From: Pyxicephalus adspersus
Taxonomy: Eukaryota; Chordata; Amphibia; Anura; Pyxicephalidae
Direction of reading: 5' to 3'
DNA: 64,000 nt
Assembly (NCBI RefSeq): GCF_032062135.1
Contig: NC_092858.1
Coordinates: 124,682,933 to 124,746,932 of the forward strand
The notes below the pieces were generated by a model that saw only the letters and a list, made by a program, of their open reading frames with translations, was not told where the DNA came from and made no database searches. A program made the position numbers and the translations under genes. Shown here one piece after another: positions 13,401 to 23,589 of the stretch (position 1 is the first letter of the stretch; each line of letters opens with the position of its first letter).

Positions 13401-16400
13401 ATCTTCTCAACAAGAACTTTAAAACTAGATCGGCATTGAATAAGGTATTATTACCCAATATTACCCAAAGCCCTTTACTATGTCCCCATTCCCCATTCTT
13501 CTTCCCCAGTTCTCAGTTTTCTGGGGACTTGGTGGGTCTTCAGGCTGAAAAAAGGTATATTGGAGGAATGGGACAGAGTATAGTCATTTGTATAATCTCC
13601 TCTGAATAATAATAAATAATATTGCAATATTATTAGTTACCCACCTTTTACTTTGTAAAGACCCATTCCTGACATATTTGTAATTCCTGCCTATAGACTG
13701 AGATGAAGTCTACAAGAAGGAAGTGTTTATGTCTCAGGAATAGGACAGAGATAAAGATATCTTGCTAATCATGCTTTAGAGGAGAACATACAAATGCCTT
13801 TCATTTGAAAAAAGATATCCTGAGTTCAAGTAAGTTTCTTTTACTTTTAGACTTGTAAAGGGAAGAAAAGTGGATTAGATGTGAAATATTCTCCATTTGC
13901 ACCCGCACCCAGAAATGGAAAAAGACTGTAGATTGCATACATGTTTTTGCAATACCTGAAGTATCTGATTACATACACATAAAGATTGTATGTATGAAAT
14001 TCAAAATTTCTAGGAAACACTTTCAAGGTTAATAAAGTTAAAAAGTCTTTATAACTAATGTGTAAGTATTGTTTATTCATTTATAAATAATTATCGTTAA
14101 TTTCAATAATTTCAACAGATAAGTCCATTCAGAAGGGTATCTGCAAAGTTAAGAGTACTGCCACATTTCCAGCAGGGACTTCTTGATCATCGTCAGTCAC
14201 ATTGCTCCTTCATTGAAGAAGTAATATGTAAAGTGCCTGGAAGTCTCAGTGAGTATAAAATCAAACAATTTAAGATTATAAATTATAAATAAGTTAAAAA
14301 TATACATTAAAAGCTATATTAAATAGAACATTATAACCATAAACCACACCTGTAAAATCAATGTTATAAAACACATTACTTCTTTATATTTTTATAGTAT
14401 TGTATATTCAGGCAGTATTTCTTGAAATCCTAATAAATAAAAAAATATAACTGTAGTCTATTGATCCCAAACAGTTTACTAATAATACTTTGGTTGTCAG
14501 GAATTCATCCATCCCTGTGGAGTAAGGAGGACGTCATACATTGGCTAAGATGGGCAGAAGAGGAATACTCCCTAATGAAAACAGATGACAGCAAGTTTAT
14601 ACTGAATGGACGAGCCCTGTGCATTCTTACTAAAGATGATTTCAAATCCCGTTCACCAAGTTCAGGTAATGTGTCACACAAATGAACCGACCATCCCTGT
14701 CTGTATCAAAGACAGTGGCCCTGATTTATTAAAACTTTCCAAGGCTGGAGAGGATATATATTTATCAGTGATCCATTCCAGGTTTGCTGGATCACCCTGC
14801 TTCACTGATGAAAGTGTATTCTCTCAAGCCTTAGAGAGCTTTAATTAATCAGGGCCAGTATACGTATTTTATTTTTTATAATATCCGTTTTTTTAATTCT
14901 ACTGTTTTTTGGAAAATGGGTAGTGAAAAAAATATATTTTCTTTTATAATTAAAACATGAAAATAAACAATGATATTATTAGGGGGGTTGTATTTACAAT
15001 CACTTTGGAGCTGAACCCTTATCCCATTTGCCCACCTTAACGGGCGATCTAAAAGAATATAGATTATATTTAGGGATACATTTTATTTGAATACTGTAAG
15101 CTCTTGTGGGACATTCTTATGTCCTCAGATCACTGTTGCAGTTTCAGTTTGTTGATTAAAATAATTGAGCTGCACAGCACATTTCATTGTTTATTCATGT
15201 GTAATAGATGTATGACTTTGAAGGACCATCAACACACACATTTTAACCAAAGAGAACCTAAACTATAACATGCTTGCTTTAAAGGTCCTCAGGGGAGGTC
15301 CATAAACATAAGGCAATGAGCGAGTACCCATGACAGACTGATGCGTTCCTAGTTAAATGCATTCATCCTCAGGTCAAAGTGTTACACTATCATTTGAGTC
15401 AATATAACTCCCACTGTTCAAAAAATGTTTGGCCAGAACACAGGCTACTCCATCAAACTCTGCCCTTTGGGAGAAAGGGGAGATTTCCCTTTGGTGAATA
15501 AACATGAATGGGCAGTCCACAGTACAATAGTTAAAATAACCACTGCTACTAGAGGCACTGCTACTAGGGGAAAGAGCAACGAAAGGCAAGTAGTACAATT
15601 TAGGCTTCTAAAGTAGTTCACAGTTCATGTGAGTAGGTACTTTTCGTCCTTTTTAGCCTTGTATGCCCAAGGAACAGCCTGCTTTTAGCTACCTAGAACA
15701 ATACAGTTATGAGATACAATAACAAATATAGATATGTAATTCACACTTAGCTGTCTTGTATAACAGTATATGACCTCATTAGGCATTTCCCCTAATCAAA
15801 ACCACAAAAAACATTGACTTCTGCTAATGAACGTCGGTTCCTATACATAACAGTAACTGGCCCAAAGAATAGAATTTTAAACAATGCCAGCACAATATTA
15901 GACACAGGGTATGCAGTATTACATTGGGATGAATTTGAAAAAAAAATCTGTAAAAGGAATTATTCACCCCCCACCCACCAACACAGTTGTGCAACAGACT
16001 GATGACTGTGTGGTCAGTTTTATCAGGAAGACACATGCATGTGACAACTTTTGACTATTCAAGTTATAAGTATTTGTTTTATTACATTGTAGGTGATGTT
16101 TTATATGAACTGCTACGATGCATTAAGACTCACAGGCAAGGGCTTACAAGTCATCCTGATTTTAGCCACACGATTCTCCATACTCATGCCTGTAAAAGTG
16201 AGTAGGATATTTTGTATTTTCTTCTAGCAGCAAGATGCATTATAAATTCAATTGTCCATTTTGCATTTCCAAAAGTGGTGTCCAACTAACCAAGGGGTAA
16301 ATACATAGTTATAAATAGTTCATGTCAGCTATTTTCCTGTACTTGCAAGAAACTTTATACTGAACAGCTTGGTTGACTTTTATTTCAGCATACATCCATG

Positions 16401-18254
16401 CCAAAAATAAATGTTTTTCTACAAAACGTAACTATCTAAGTGATTGTGGTATTTAAGGCTTGTTCCCATTGTGTGATAATACATCTTTACACACAACATA
16501 TTTACTGCAACACAGAACACAAACATAGTGCACTGCCATTATTCACTGCTGACATTCCAAATGCACTTCAAAAACATATTTAACAACCAAGAGTGAACAG
16601 GAATGAGCCCTTAGAGCCCACCCCAACGACACACATTCACACCATTTGAATCGTTTTAGGGCCCCTTGCAATCTTTGAGTATGTTAATGCATTTACACTG
16701 AAATAAACACTTACTATTTTGGCATTTAGGCACACTACAACACACAAAGCTTTTGGATCTATGCAGGGTGGTGCTTTGTAGCACACATTCCTTTCATTTT
16801 ACTGTGTACAAGTGATATTCAGAATGAATTCATTTAAAGACTCTGCCCATATACAGTACATGTGGCAACATGCATACATGTAAATAAATTGTTTCCTGGC
16901 CATTAAAATAAATTCACAAATGGGATGATAAGTTTTTATTGATTTGTAAAGGAATGCAGACTGTTTACTTATCAAAGGGAATTTTCAATGTGCTCAGCTA
17001 GGGTGAGGCTGTGTTGATTACATTTGTTCAATTACAAGCAAGCAAAATACCAGTGAAACACAGATTTACTTTATTAAGTCAACTAAGTTAGCATACATTT
17101 TCCAAAATAAAGTGTCTCCCTTACAATCTAATATGAGGCTGGTAAGATGGTCTTATTATATGGTGGTTCACAATGTAACCACAGAGAACTAACAACTATT
17201 CTTCATTTAATCATCACACACTACACATGTGTATAATAAAATAAATGAATAATTTGAAATTTAATTAAAAAAAAAAAAGAAAAATAATTTATGCACTTTG
17301 GTCAGCTACAATAGTGTTCATACGTCAGGCAGGATATATTGGGCCTGAATAATTAAAACTCTCCAAGACTGGAGAAAAGCTTCTTCTTAAAAGTCATTTG
17401 CTTTTTGTTAGCAAATGTTTTCAATTTCAGACCTGATTCATTCCAGGTTTGCTGGATCACCCAGTGTCACTGATGAAGTTCTATCCTCTCCAGCCTTGGA
17501 GAGCTTTAATAAATCAAGGCTATTGTCTTTGCACAGTATATGTAATAGGAATGTTTGGTTTGTTTATTCAACAGTGAAAACTCTAAAATGCCCAACAAAT
17601 ACAAAAGGAACAATTGTCTCAGACAGTATTCATCAAGATGCTCCACTTAATCTTTCCCAACGAATTCACAGAATTCAAGTGGAACAAGAATCTTCAAAAA
17701 ATGCGGACTGTGTGGATGGAAAAATAAAAGGTACAGAAGCTCCTGGCTGGAATGTTGAAATAAACAAGGTACAACTGGGATAATTTGGCTAGTGGGCAAA
17801 GACAACCACGTGGCCCATGTGGGAGGGTTAAAGGGTTAAGCCAACAAGGAACAATAAGTTGAGTTATACAACTTTCTAATGGTCCCTTATAGTATTCCCC
17901 AACTTTCTTCTACCCCCTGTATGAAATTGCAATGTTTTCCTATAGTGTGCACTAGCTTTCCCATGCCCCAAAGTATTTTTTAGTTTTGCAATTCCTTAAA
18001 ATGTATTTCAGCTTATACCAACAACAGGCTGATATTACCTATGAGAAGCAGATTTCAACAGCATGCAGGTTTTAAAAACAACAACCAAATATCATCGACA
18101 TGCAGGTATTAACAATATTACACTAATACAAATAACTTATATTACACTAATACTAAATACCAATTACCTTAATAGGTAGATACTATAGGGATAGTCTGAT
18201 TTTCCCAGTAATAAGTACCCCAGTTACAGGCAGGTAGCCCCAAGTGACAGGAAG

Positions 18255-18304
<50 letters not shown>

Positions 18305-21300
18305 CTTTTTTTATATATTTGTTTTCGTTTTGTTAAAATTTTTAATTTTGAATTATGTAATGCATTCAGTTAAATTAAACCAATTATTTTGAATTTAGAT
18401 TGCAGACTTCTGTGGGATTACTTGTACCAGCTACTTGATGACAAGCGCTATGAACCCTACATTAAATGGGAAGACAAAGAATTAAGAGTGTTCAGAGTGG
18501 TTGATCCAAACAAACTTGCTGCACTGTGGGGGAACCACAAGGTGATTTCCCTTTTGTTTATTGATGGAAATTATTTGCCAACCACTGCCAATTGTTGAAA
18601 AGTTGGTTCGTTAGGAACCAGCACAGTGTCTGCCACTGCCGAGCAGGTGGCAAGGTGCCATCCACCGGGCCCCATTGTTCCCATTGCCTGCCTGAACTTG
18701 GCCTTAGACTGTTGCAAAGATAAACATGTAGATATTCGTTTTTTAACTAACATTGTGTCTTAGGGACTGTAGTTACCGGTGCGCAATCAGCCACCTAAGT
18801 TATCTATCTGTTTTCCTGCAGAATCGTCCAAACATGACCTATGAGAAGATGTCAAGAGCTATGAGACAGTATTACAAAATCAATCTGTTAAAAAAAGAAT
18901 CTGGACAGAAACTAACTTTTAGGTAATAATAAACTTGTTCATGTAACATTTAGATGTACTGCAACACTACATGACAAATATATTGCATAGCAATAAATTA
19001 GGATGAATTGAACTGCTATATTCTTATTTTGTATCTATACCACAAGTAATGGAAATGGGCAGAGCATTTTAAACATGGAGAGAGCGGCTTGTTATTTATT
19101 AGGGCAATATCTAAATCTGAAATGAAAAGCAATGATCATACTTTAGACCATGTTTATGTGCAATCTATTGTAAGTGTCTAATAAAGCCTACTTAAAGCGA
19201 ATCTGTACACAATTCTTTAGTTTAAATATGCCTTTTTAATTTTAGTCATCAAAATAATGTCTAAATACACCTAAACGTCTGTTGAGTTTTCTGTTTTACA
19301 AGAAACAGTGCTCCTGTGTCCCTTTGTAACTTAGTTGTACTGGGTCACTAATGCCAGACTTTCCGAACTTTATGGCTTATCTAAATCAATCCCTCTACTT
19401 ATCTCTCAAACACCAGCTTCCTATTTTTTTTAAACCTACTATTGCAAGTTCTCGGCACCTTAGTTGGCAAAGAGGTGTCATGGCTTTTTCATTTTTGCTA
19501 TGTGATAAAACATGTGAAACTCCAGGCTGCAGCAGGAGGATTAAGACTTCATGACAGAGAAGCAACTCTGCTGTGTTCAAATACAGGACAAGACGGACAA
19601 CTGTTCAGAACTGCCTGGTATTAAAGCAGAAAAGAGAAGCTTTCTTTTTTGGTTCATGCTGTTTTTCTTAGATGTGGCAATAAGAAAAAACAAATACAGT
19701 CTTGGTGAAAACTTGTCACACATATAATTAATAGCAGAAGGAAATCGGAGCAAGCTTTAAAACCCTTGTAACCTAACAAGTTAGTAAATCCTCATCAATT
19801 GTGGAAACTGGCACTATATCAATCAATTTTGATTGTTGACATACACTTCTTTTGAATTTCACCATTATATTAGTTGGTGTGGCATGACGTCTTACAAATG
19901 AAAGTAGAAAATTAAAGTACACCGCATTTCAATTTCAAAGTTTAACATATTAGGACATAATAAATCATCTGACCCTTAGCAGGTTCTAACATTTTTTATT
20001 GGCCCTGATTTAATAAAGCTCTTCTAGGCTGGAGAGCATACACTTTCACCAGTGAAGCTGGGTGATCCAGCAAATCTTGAATAGATTTCTTAAAAGTAAT
20101 TTGCTATTTGTTAGCAAATGTTTTCAATTCTAGACCAGATCCATTCCAGGTTTGCTGGATCACCCAGCTTCACTGATGAAAGTGTATCTTCTCCAGCCTT
20201 GAAGAGCTTTAATAAATTGGACCCATTGTTGTGGAGAAATTTTGTCTCACTTTATACCATTGCTTCAGGTCATTAAGGTTTGCAGGCAATTGTTTATGCA
20301 CAGCTTTCGTAAGGTCTCACAATTTAGATTGTATCAAGGTCTAGACTTAAATGGTAAATAGGGGTAAAATTATGTATATGATCATGGGCAGCACCGTGGC
20401 TCAGTGGTTAGCACTCCGGCCTTTGCAGCACTAGGTTCGAATCCCAGCCAGGACATTATCTGCATGGAGTTTGCAGGTTCTCCCCATGTCTGTGTAGGTT
20501 TCCTCCAGGTACTCCAGTTTCCTCCCACAACCCAAAAACATGCAGTTAGGTTAATTGGCTTCCCCCTAAAATTGACCTTAGACTACAAATATTGACATAT
20601 GACTATAGTATGGACTTTAGATTGTGAGCTCCTTTGAGGGACAGTTAAGGTGCGTACACACTTCCAATTTTTATCGTTCCAATCGAACGACGAACGATGG
20701 ATTGGGCAAAAAATCGTTGGTAAAAAAGTAACCAACGACGCCGACGAACGAGGAAAGTCGCTGGAAACGAACGACCGGACTGACGGATCGGATTGGACGA
20801 CGATCGTTGAGCATCGTTCCTGTGTACGGTCGTTCGTTGATCGTCCGTGGTCTGAGCATGCTTAATGAACGAACGTCCGTTCACTTTCCTGTCGTGCACA
20901 TAGTTCCTCTATCGCTAAAACGATCGTATCTATTGTGTGTACAATATCTATGAACGATCGTGTCGTTATCTCTATGTGCAGGATCGGTGCTATACGATCG
21001 TTCATATATATCGTGCATGAACGTTCGTCGTTCGTTTTCCAACGATAATAATTGGAAGTGTGTAAGTAGCTTTAGTGACACGACTATGGACATTGTACAG
21101 CACTGCGTAATATGATGGCGCTATATAAATACTGTGTAATAATAATAATAATATTATTAATAATACATAGACATAGATTCCTCTTGTAATAAGATATTTG
21201 CTTACTCAAACTGGTAATAAATATAACAAAGATGATTTCCTCATACCAGCATTCAGATACCATGTCTTGTATTTTATAATGTAGGTATAAAAAAAAATTG

Positions 21301-21971
21301 AAGCCCAATTATATAGTAACTTTTTTGCTGCAGCTTTGATAAATCAAGTCAGTTGTAAAGAGTTATCAAACTTTACATACTAGATTTAGGATCTATATTG
21401 ATTGATTTTTGGTATATGTCAGTAGATCTGTTGTGTTATTATTACTTTCTTTTGAGATGCTTCTGAGATCACTAAGAGTTAATTGCTGGCACAGTTATGT
21501 TACACTTTCTGCTTCATGTAGGTTTTGCATTCTAATACTTGCAGAGACACGCAATGCCTTACATAGGATTTCAAAACCAATCTGACACAGACCCTTATTT
21601 ACTTCCTATGTTAAACAAAAGTTTTAAAATTACCTGCAGAATCCATAAAACAATCTTGATATTCCAATTTTCTGCAATACAGATATGCCACAAAGGTTTT
21701 TTATATCTATCTATGATTATTATTTTGTTTTATATAGTGCCAACATATTGGGCAGCGCTTTACAAAGTCCAAAGTCATGGTACTAACTGTTCCTCAGAGA
21801 TCTCATTATCTAATGTCCTTACCATATTAATTTATCATTAACAAAGTTAACTGTCAATATTTGGGGGAATAGTCAATCAAGTTATCAGCATGTTGTTGAG
21901 ATGTAGGAAAATGACACAAACATAGGGAGAACATACAAACTGAATGCAATGTGACTGAGCAACTGTGCTGC

Positions 21972-22038
<67 letters not shown>

Positions 22039-22260
22039 CTTTGCTATGTAGGAATGGCATCTTGATTGATAGATTTGTATTCGGCAGTATAATGCATGTA
22101 CTCATTATAGTTGTTCTTGGACCTGTGTACTTTCAGGTTTCTGAGGTCACCTAAAGAGAGATTAACATCAGAGAAGCTACAGCAGCTGGAAGCTAATGAT
22201 GCATTGGATTCTAATGATGTTATAGATAATAATGTTCATGCGATTGCAATTTCACCATGA
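4425..22260 (+). CDS. etv7: ETV7 (TEL2) ETS-family transcription factor, 8 coding exons
   Basis: Nuclear transcription factor of the TEL subfamily, which generally represses genes carrying GGAA sites; the PNT/SAM domain mediates self-association and the ETS domain binds DNA. Joining 4425-4472, 14119-14248, 14501-14665, 16093-16197, 17575-17730, 18399-18541, 18822-18922 and 22137-22260 gives 323 aa with stop TGA at 22258-22260. This is close to human ETV7 (341 aa, from memory). PNT lies at about residues 60-125 ([41 protein letters not shown]). ETS lies at about 202-288 ([48 protein letters not shown]). The motifs [11 protein letters not shown] and [11 protein letters not shown] fit ETV7 better than ETV6. 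The linker between the domains is poorly conserved, as is usual in this family. All introns are GT-AG and the reading phases agree. Exon 1 is the least certain part. Confidence 0.93.
6440..6700 (-). mobile_element. tRNA-derived SINE with V-SINE-like core, - orientation
   Basis: On the - strand this reads from ctgcatggagtttgcagg through the conserved core (aaacatgcagttaggttaattggctt) and agattgtgagcttctttgag to the tail gcgctataaatactgtg. The tRNA head is truncated. The same unit is complete at 20392-21160. Confidence 0.75.
6838..7760. repeat. Strand-asymmetric AC-rich block of unknown origin
   Basis: About 0.9 kb in which the + strand is rich in A and C and poor in G (runs such as ccattaccccccccattac and many aacc/ccaac). 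It has no long credible reading frame on either strand. It could be an old retroelement LTR or internal region, but no matching ends were found. Confidence 0.35.
8276..8306 (+). ncRNA. Hammerhead-ribozyme-like core (degenerate)
   Basis: CTGATGA (8276-8282), a 4-bp helix II (GCCT at 8284-8287 with AGGC at 8294-8297, 6-nt loop) and GAAA (8298-8301) followed by the self-complementary ACGCGT (8301-8306) reproduce the conserved hammerhead core in order. Hammerheads of this short-stem-III type occur in Penelope-like elements of amphibians. Helix I is not intact here: the CCC before CTGATGA faces TTTAAGG, not GGG. I expect an inactive copy. Confidence 0.45.
8665..10027 (-). mobile_element. Degraded Tc1/mariner element
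   Basis: The - strand contains Tc1 transposase-derived text, for example ggtttgggattgttttgctgc from about 9190. Imperfect terminal repeats gtcatgtgaagaagtaaatac (left) and gttcttactctttcacatga (right) face each other. No open frame survives. A 3' tail of an L2-like element interrupts it at about 9207-9384. Confidence 0.6.
9207..9384 (+). mobile_element. 3' tail of an L2-like element inserted in the Tc1 remnant
   Basis: cctattgtgtgttacttcac through agattgtaagctcttctggg and gcgctatataaatcctg to an (AAT)n tail. The same 3' end follows the L2-like reading frames at 62220-62425 and, inverted, lies at 34886-35131. Confidence 0.65.
10325..12025 (+). mobile_element. L1/Tx1-like non-LTR retrotransposon fragment (reverse transcriptase)
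   Basis: Collinear broken frames encode ORF2-type reverse transcriptase blocks: [15 protein letters not shown] (10336 on); [20 protein letters not shown] and [19 protein letters not shown] (10675 on); SLDAEKAFD (10970s); [20 protein letters not shown] (11144 on); KVTAFADN; and the C-terminal part [17 protein letters not shown]. The catalytic FADD motif reads FADN, and several frameshifts split the gene, so it is dead. The 3' end is replaced by a SINE from about 12026. Confidence 0.8.
12026..12366 (+). mobile_element. tRNA-derived SINE with V-SINE-like core
   Basis: From gttagcactcttgcctttgc through the B-box-like ggttccaatc, the core gtttgcaggttctccccgtg and tttcctccgggtactccgg, to the tail gcgtaatatgatggtgctat and (AAT)n. 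The tRNA A box is missing. It sits at the broken 3' end of the L1-like element. Confidence 0.8.
14119..14248 (+). CDS. etv7: ETV7 exon 2
   Basis: Acceptor AG at 14117-14118, donor gtgagt from 14249, 130 nt, phase 0 in and phase 1 out. It encodes residues 17-59 ([10 protein letters not shown] through [11 protein letters not shown]). The C-terminal ICKVPGSLR junction with exon 3 matches the linker just before the PNT domain of ETV7. Confidence 0.88.
14501..14665 (+). CDS. etv7: ETV7 exon 3 (PNT/SAM domain)
   Basis: Acceptor tttggttgtcag, donor gtaatg from 14666, 165 nt, phase 1 in and phase 1 out. It encodes most of the PNT domain: [23 protein letters not shown], and [21 protein letters not shown]. 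The last motif is the helical core used for PNT polymerisation in TEL proteins. Confidence 0.96.
14717..14856. repeat. Palindromic MITE copy A
   Basis: ggccctgatttattaaaact at the left is mirrored by ttaattaatcagggcc at the right. Between them gatccattccaggtttgctg and gcttcactgatgaaagtgta are shared with the other copies. The left arm is partly deleted. It starts 51 bp after ETV7 exon 3. Confidence 0.75.
16093..16197 (+). CDS. etv7: ETV7 exon 4 (end of PNT domain and start of linker)
   Basis: Acceptor tacattgtag, donor gtgagt from 16198, 105 nt, phase 1 in and phase 1 out. It begins [16 protein letters not shown], the final PNT helix, and continues into an unconserved linker rich in His and Thr. 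Confidence 0.94.
17341..17522. repeat. Palindromic MITE copy B
   Basis: gggcctgaataattaaaact at the left and ggagagctttaataaatcaa at the right, same family as copies A, C, D and F. It ends 52 bp before ETV7 exon 5. Confidence 0.75.
17575..17730 (+). CDS. etv7: ETV7 exon 5 (inter-domain linker)
   Basis: Acceptor tttattcaacag, donor gtacag from 17731, 156 nt, phase 1 in and phase 1 out. It encodes a low-complexity linker with the short motif APLNLSQR, comparable to the LNL segment in ETV6/ETV7 linkers, and ends VDGKIK just before the ETS domain. The phase match with exon 6 (DGKIK-DCRLLW) supports it. A foldback repeat ends 52 bp upstream. Confidence 0.85.
18257..18302. repeat. (TA)n microsatellite
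   Basis: About 23 perfect TA units flanked by gaagatta and taatcttt, making a fully self-complementary block. It lies 97 bp upstream of ETV7 exon 6. Confidence 0.95.
18399..18541 (+). CDS. etv7: ETV7 exon 6 (N-terminal half of ETS domain)
   Basis: Acceptor ttttgaatttag, donor gtgatt from 18542, 143 nt, phase 1 in and phase 0 out. It encodes [21 protein letters not shown] and [25 protein letters not shown] (split here for length). It carries the conserved ETS tryptophans, including those of LLWDY and LWG, and helices 1 and 2. The human counterpart has G-L-A-R where this gene has K-L-A-A. Confidence 0.97.
18822..18922 (+). CDS. etv7: ETV7 exon 7 (ETS recognition helix)
   Basis: Acceptor tttcctgcag, donor gtaata from 18923, 101 nt, phase 0 in and phase 2 out. 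It encodes [19 protein letters not shown] and [15 protein letters not shown]. The MSRAxRxYY motif is the DNA-contacting recognition helix, and both conserved arginines are present. Confidence 0.97.
19435..19900 (+). repeat. Unclassified dispersed repeat, copy 1
   Basis: Shares with 23590-24090 the blocks actgcctggtattaaagc, atagcagaaggaaat, tggaaactggcactatatca and tttcaccattata, in the same order and orientation. It has no terminal repeats or coding capacity that I can see. It lies in ETV7 intron 7. Confidence 0.7.
20001..20223. repeat. Palindromic MITE copy C (most complete)
   Basis: ggccctgatttaataaagct and gaagagctttaataaattgg mark the ends. The arms gaagctgggtgatccagcaa and tttgctggatcacccagctt are complementary, and the centre is atttgctatttgttagcaaatg. 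Almost the whole 220 bp is one palindrome. Confidence 0.85.
20392..21160 (+). mobile_element. Full-length tRNA-derived SINE, split by a CpG-rich MITE
   Basis: A tRNA-like head with A box (gtggctcagtggttagc) and B box (ggttcgaatcc) is followed by the V-SINE-like core (gtttgcaggttctccccatg, tttcctccaggtactccag) and the tail gcgtaatatgatggcgctat with (AAT)n. The SINE text stops at gggacagtta (20647) and resumes at gtgacacgac (21075), with a foreign element between. Confidence 0.85.
20648..21071. mobile_element. CpG-rich palindromic MITE inserted in the SINE
   Basis: Ends aggtgcgtacacacttccaa and ttggaagtgtgtaagtagct are inverted repeats, flanked by TTA on both sides (20645-20647 and 21072-21074). 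The interior is a long imperfect palindrome packed with CGAACGA/TCGTTCG. A 3-bp TTA duplication suits PIF/Harbinger, but the superfamily is not certain. Reading frames inside are spurious. Confidence 0.7.
21712..21971 (-). mobile_element. SINE, - orientation, abutting a TATC repeat
   Basis: From tttatatagtgccaacatat through tgggggaatagtcaatc and a degraded core to actgagcaactgtgctgcc, the complement of the tRNA-like head. The SINE end runs directly into (TATC)n. Confidence 0.6.
21972..22039. repeat. (TATC)n microsatellite
   Basis: About 17 near-perfect TATC units, 98 bp upstream of ETV7 exon 8. Confidence 0.95.
22137..22260 (+). CDS. etv7: ETV7 exon 8 (C-terminus)
   Basis: Acceptor gtactttcag, phase 2 in. 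It begins FLRSPKERL, the end of the ETS domain, and then a short acidic and Asn-rich tail ([18 protein letters not shown]) to stop TGA at 22258-22260. The closest canonical AATAAA I found downstream is at 23236-23241, giving a possible 3' UTR of about 1 kb. Confidence 0.92.
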
Positions 22261-23589
22261 GATATGAAGCTACATGTTTATCATTGTAATATTGTAAATT
22301 ATGTTATTATTAGTTTTAATAATGTCAGTACTTATTTAAAATATGACCGTATAGGTTGTATGTACATTTCTCAGAAATCTATTTTTTTTAAGTATTCTTC
22401 AAGTGTATCTTAAAATGTCTATAGAAACTTGTCTTTGGAATGAGAGGGACTGTAGGTAATAAGAATTATTATGTAATATACCTTATTTTGTATTATATTG
22501 TAATGTCTGTCAAATGTATAACATTTTTAAATGGCATGTAAACCTAAAATTTATTTTACAGTATGTCTGCTATAATTCCTTACCATATATATTTTGTAAA
22601 ATCTGTCAGTGAAAGCAAGTCCTGTTAAGGGTTGACTACACCTATGAATTTGCAGTAGCATTGTCAACATTTTGGAGGATGCTCTATCCATTCTGCAAGT
22701 GGAGGCCAGTTACGTAGCCCAATGATCAACTAAAGCAACACACATGGCAGGCTGGCAAAGCTGCTGATAATTGACATTCAGTGTTTTAACATTGGTAACC
22801 TACAGCAGGGAGTGCTTTTGAGGCAAAGGTAAAACGTGCACTGAGATTGCAATGCAGTTACTACTTCCTCACACCACTGAACCACTTCTTCTGTACATGT
22901 AATTTCTACCTATAGCAGGTAAAGAATGAATGGGGGTGGTAGTGAGTGGTTCAGTACCACTCAACTGCTGCCAACAGTCAAATCTGCAAGTGCTGGGTGG
23001 TAACTGAGCAAGTGGCAAAGTGCTAGTCTGAACCTGCCCGTACTGACAGGTTCTCCAGGTAAGCAACTTTGTAACAGATTCACAAAAATAGAATTTGCTT
23101 TAAATATGTATATAGACACACTCAATAGCTTTATGGCTTTCATACACCTAACAGACTAAAATTTCCTTCATTAGAAGATATTTGTTGGTCATTATCATGA
23201 TTATGTGTTTTATGATTACTGGACTATTGGTTCCAAATAAAAAACAGTGTTCTTGAACTTTTTGGTGATGTGTATTCTGAACACTGGAGATGAACATCTT
23301 TGAGTACACAAACAGAACACTACATTGACTTACAGTATGTGCATTGCATTTACCGGAGAAAACCACAGTAGTGTATGGCAATCAAATGTAATGGGAAGCG
23401 TTACAAGAAAAGTCACCTTTATCTACATTATGACACCAGGTGTACAGATCACAGGCAGGCTGGGAAACCATGATCCAACTTGCCCCCAAGAGACACAACT
23501 ACCCAAAATGTATTCCAACACTGGCTTAATACTTTTAAAATTTATGATGGTAATATCTTTGCACCTTTATTTCTAGATTTATCCATTTG
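22261..23589. other. ETV7 3' flank with no firm feature
   Basis: Probable 3' UTR then unassigned sequence. 22800-23060 holds an imperfect foldback (accactgaaccactt and agtgagtggttcagt) that may be a small MITE; part of it resembles 26265-26335. Confidence 0.35.
23236..23241 (+). terminator. Possible ETV7 polyadenylation signal
   Basis: First canonical AATAAA seen downstream of the ETV7 stop codon, about 975 nt away. There is no transcript evidence, and a non-canonical signal nearer the stop is equally possible. Confidence 0.25.

Larger units (their letters stand above)
4473..14118 (+). other. ETV7 intron 1 (9.6 kb)
   Basis: It contains a SINE (6440-6700), an AC-rich block (6838-7760), a hammerhead-like motif (8276-8306), a Tc1-like element (8665-10027) and an L1-like element ended by a SINE (10325-12366). 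The parts 4473-6430 and 12370-14118 show nothing I can assign. Confidence 0.6.

Noticed and set aside
20391..20465. Functional tRNA gene
   Set aside because: A and B boxes are present, but the sequence continues into a SINE core and does not fold into a full cloverleaf; it is the SINE head.
20645..21093. Several open frames rich in Arg and Asp
   Set aside because: They lie within a non-coding palindromic MITE with a CGAACGA-rich body.
21951..22154. 67-codon frame overlapping the TATC repeat
   Set aside because: Mostly translation of the microsatellite; the real coding part here is ETV7 exon 8 in its own frame.
4425..22260. ETV6 as the identity of the ETS gene
   Set aside because: PNT motif [11 protein letters not shown] and ETS motif [11 protein letters not shown] fit ETV7; the ETV6 counterparts differ at several of these positions, and the linker is much shorter than in ETV6.
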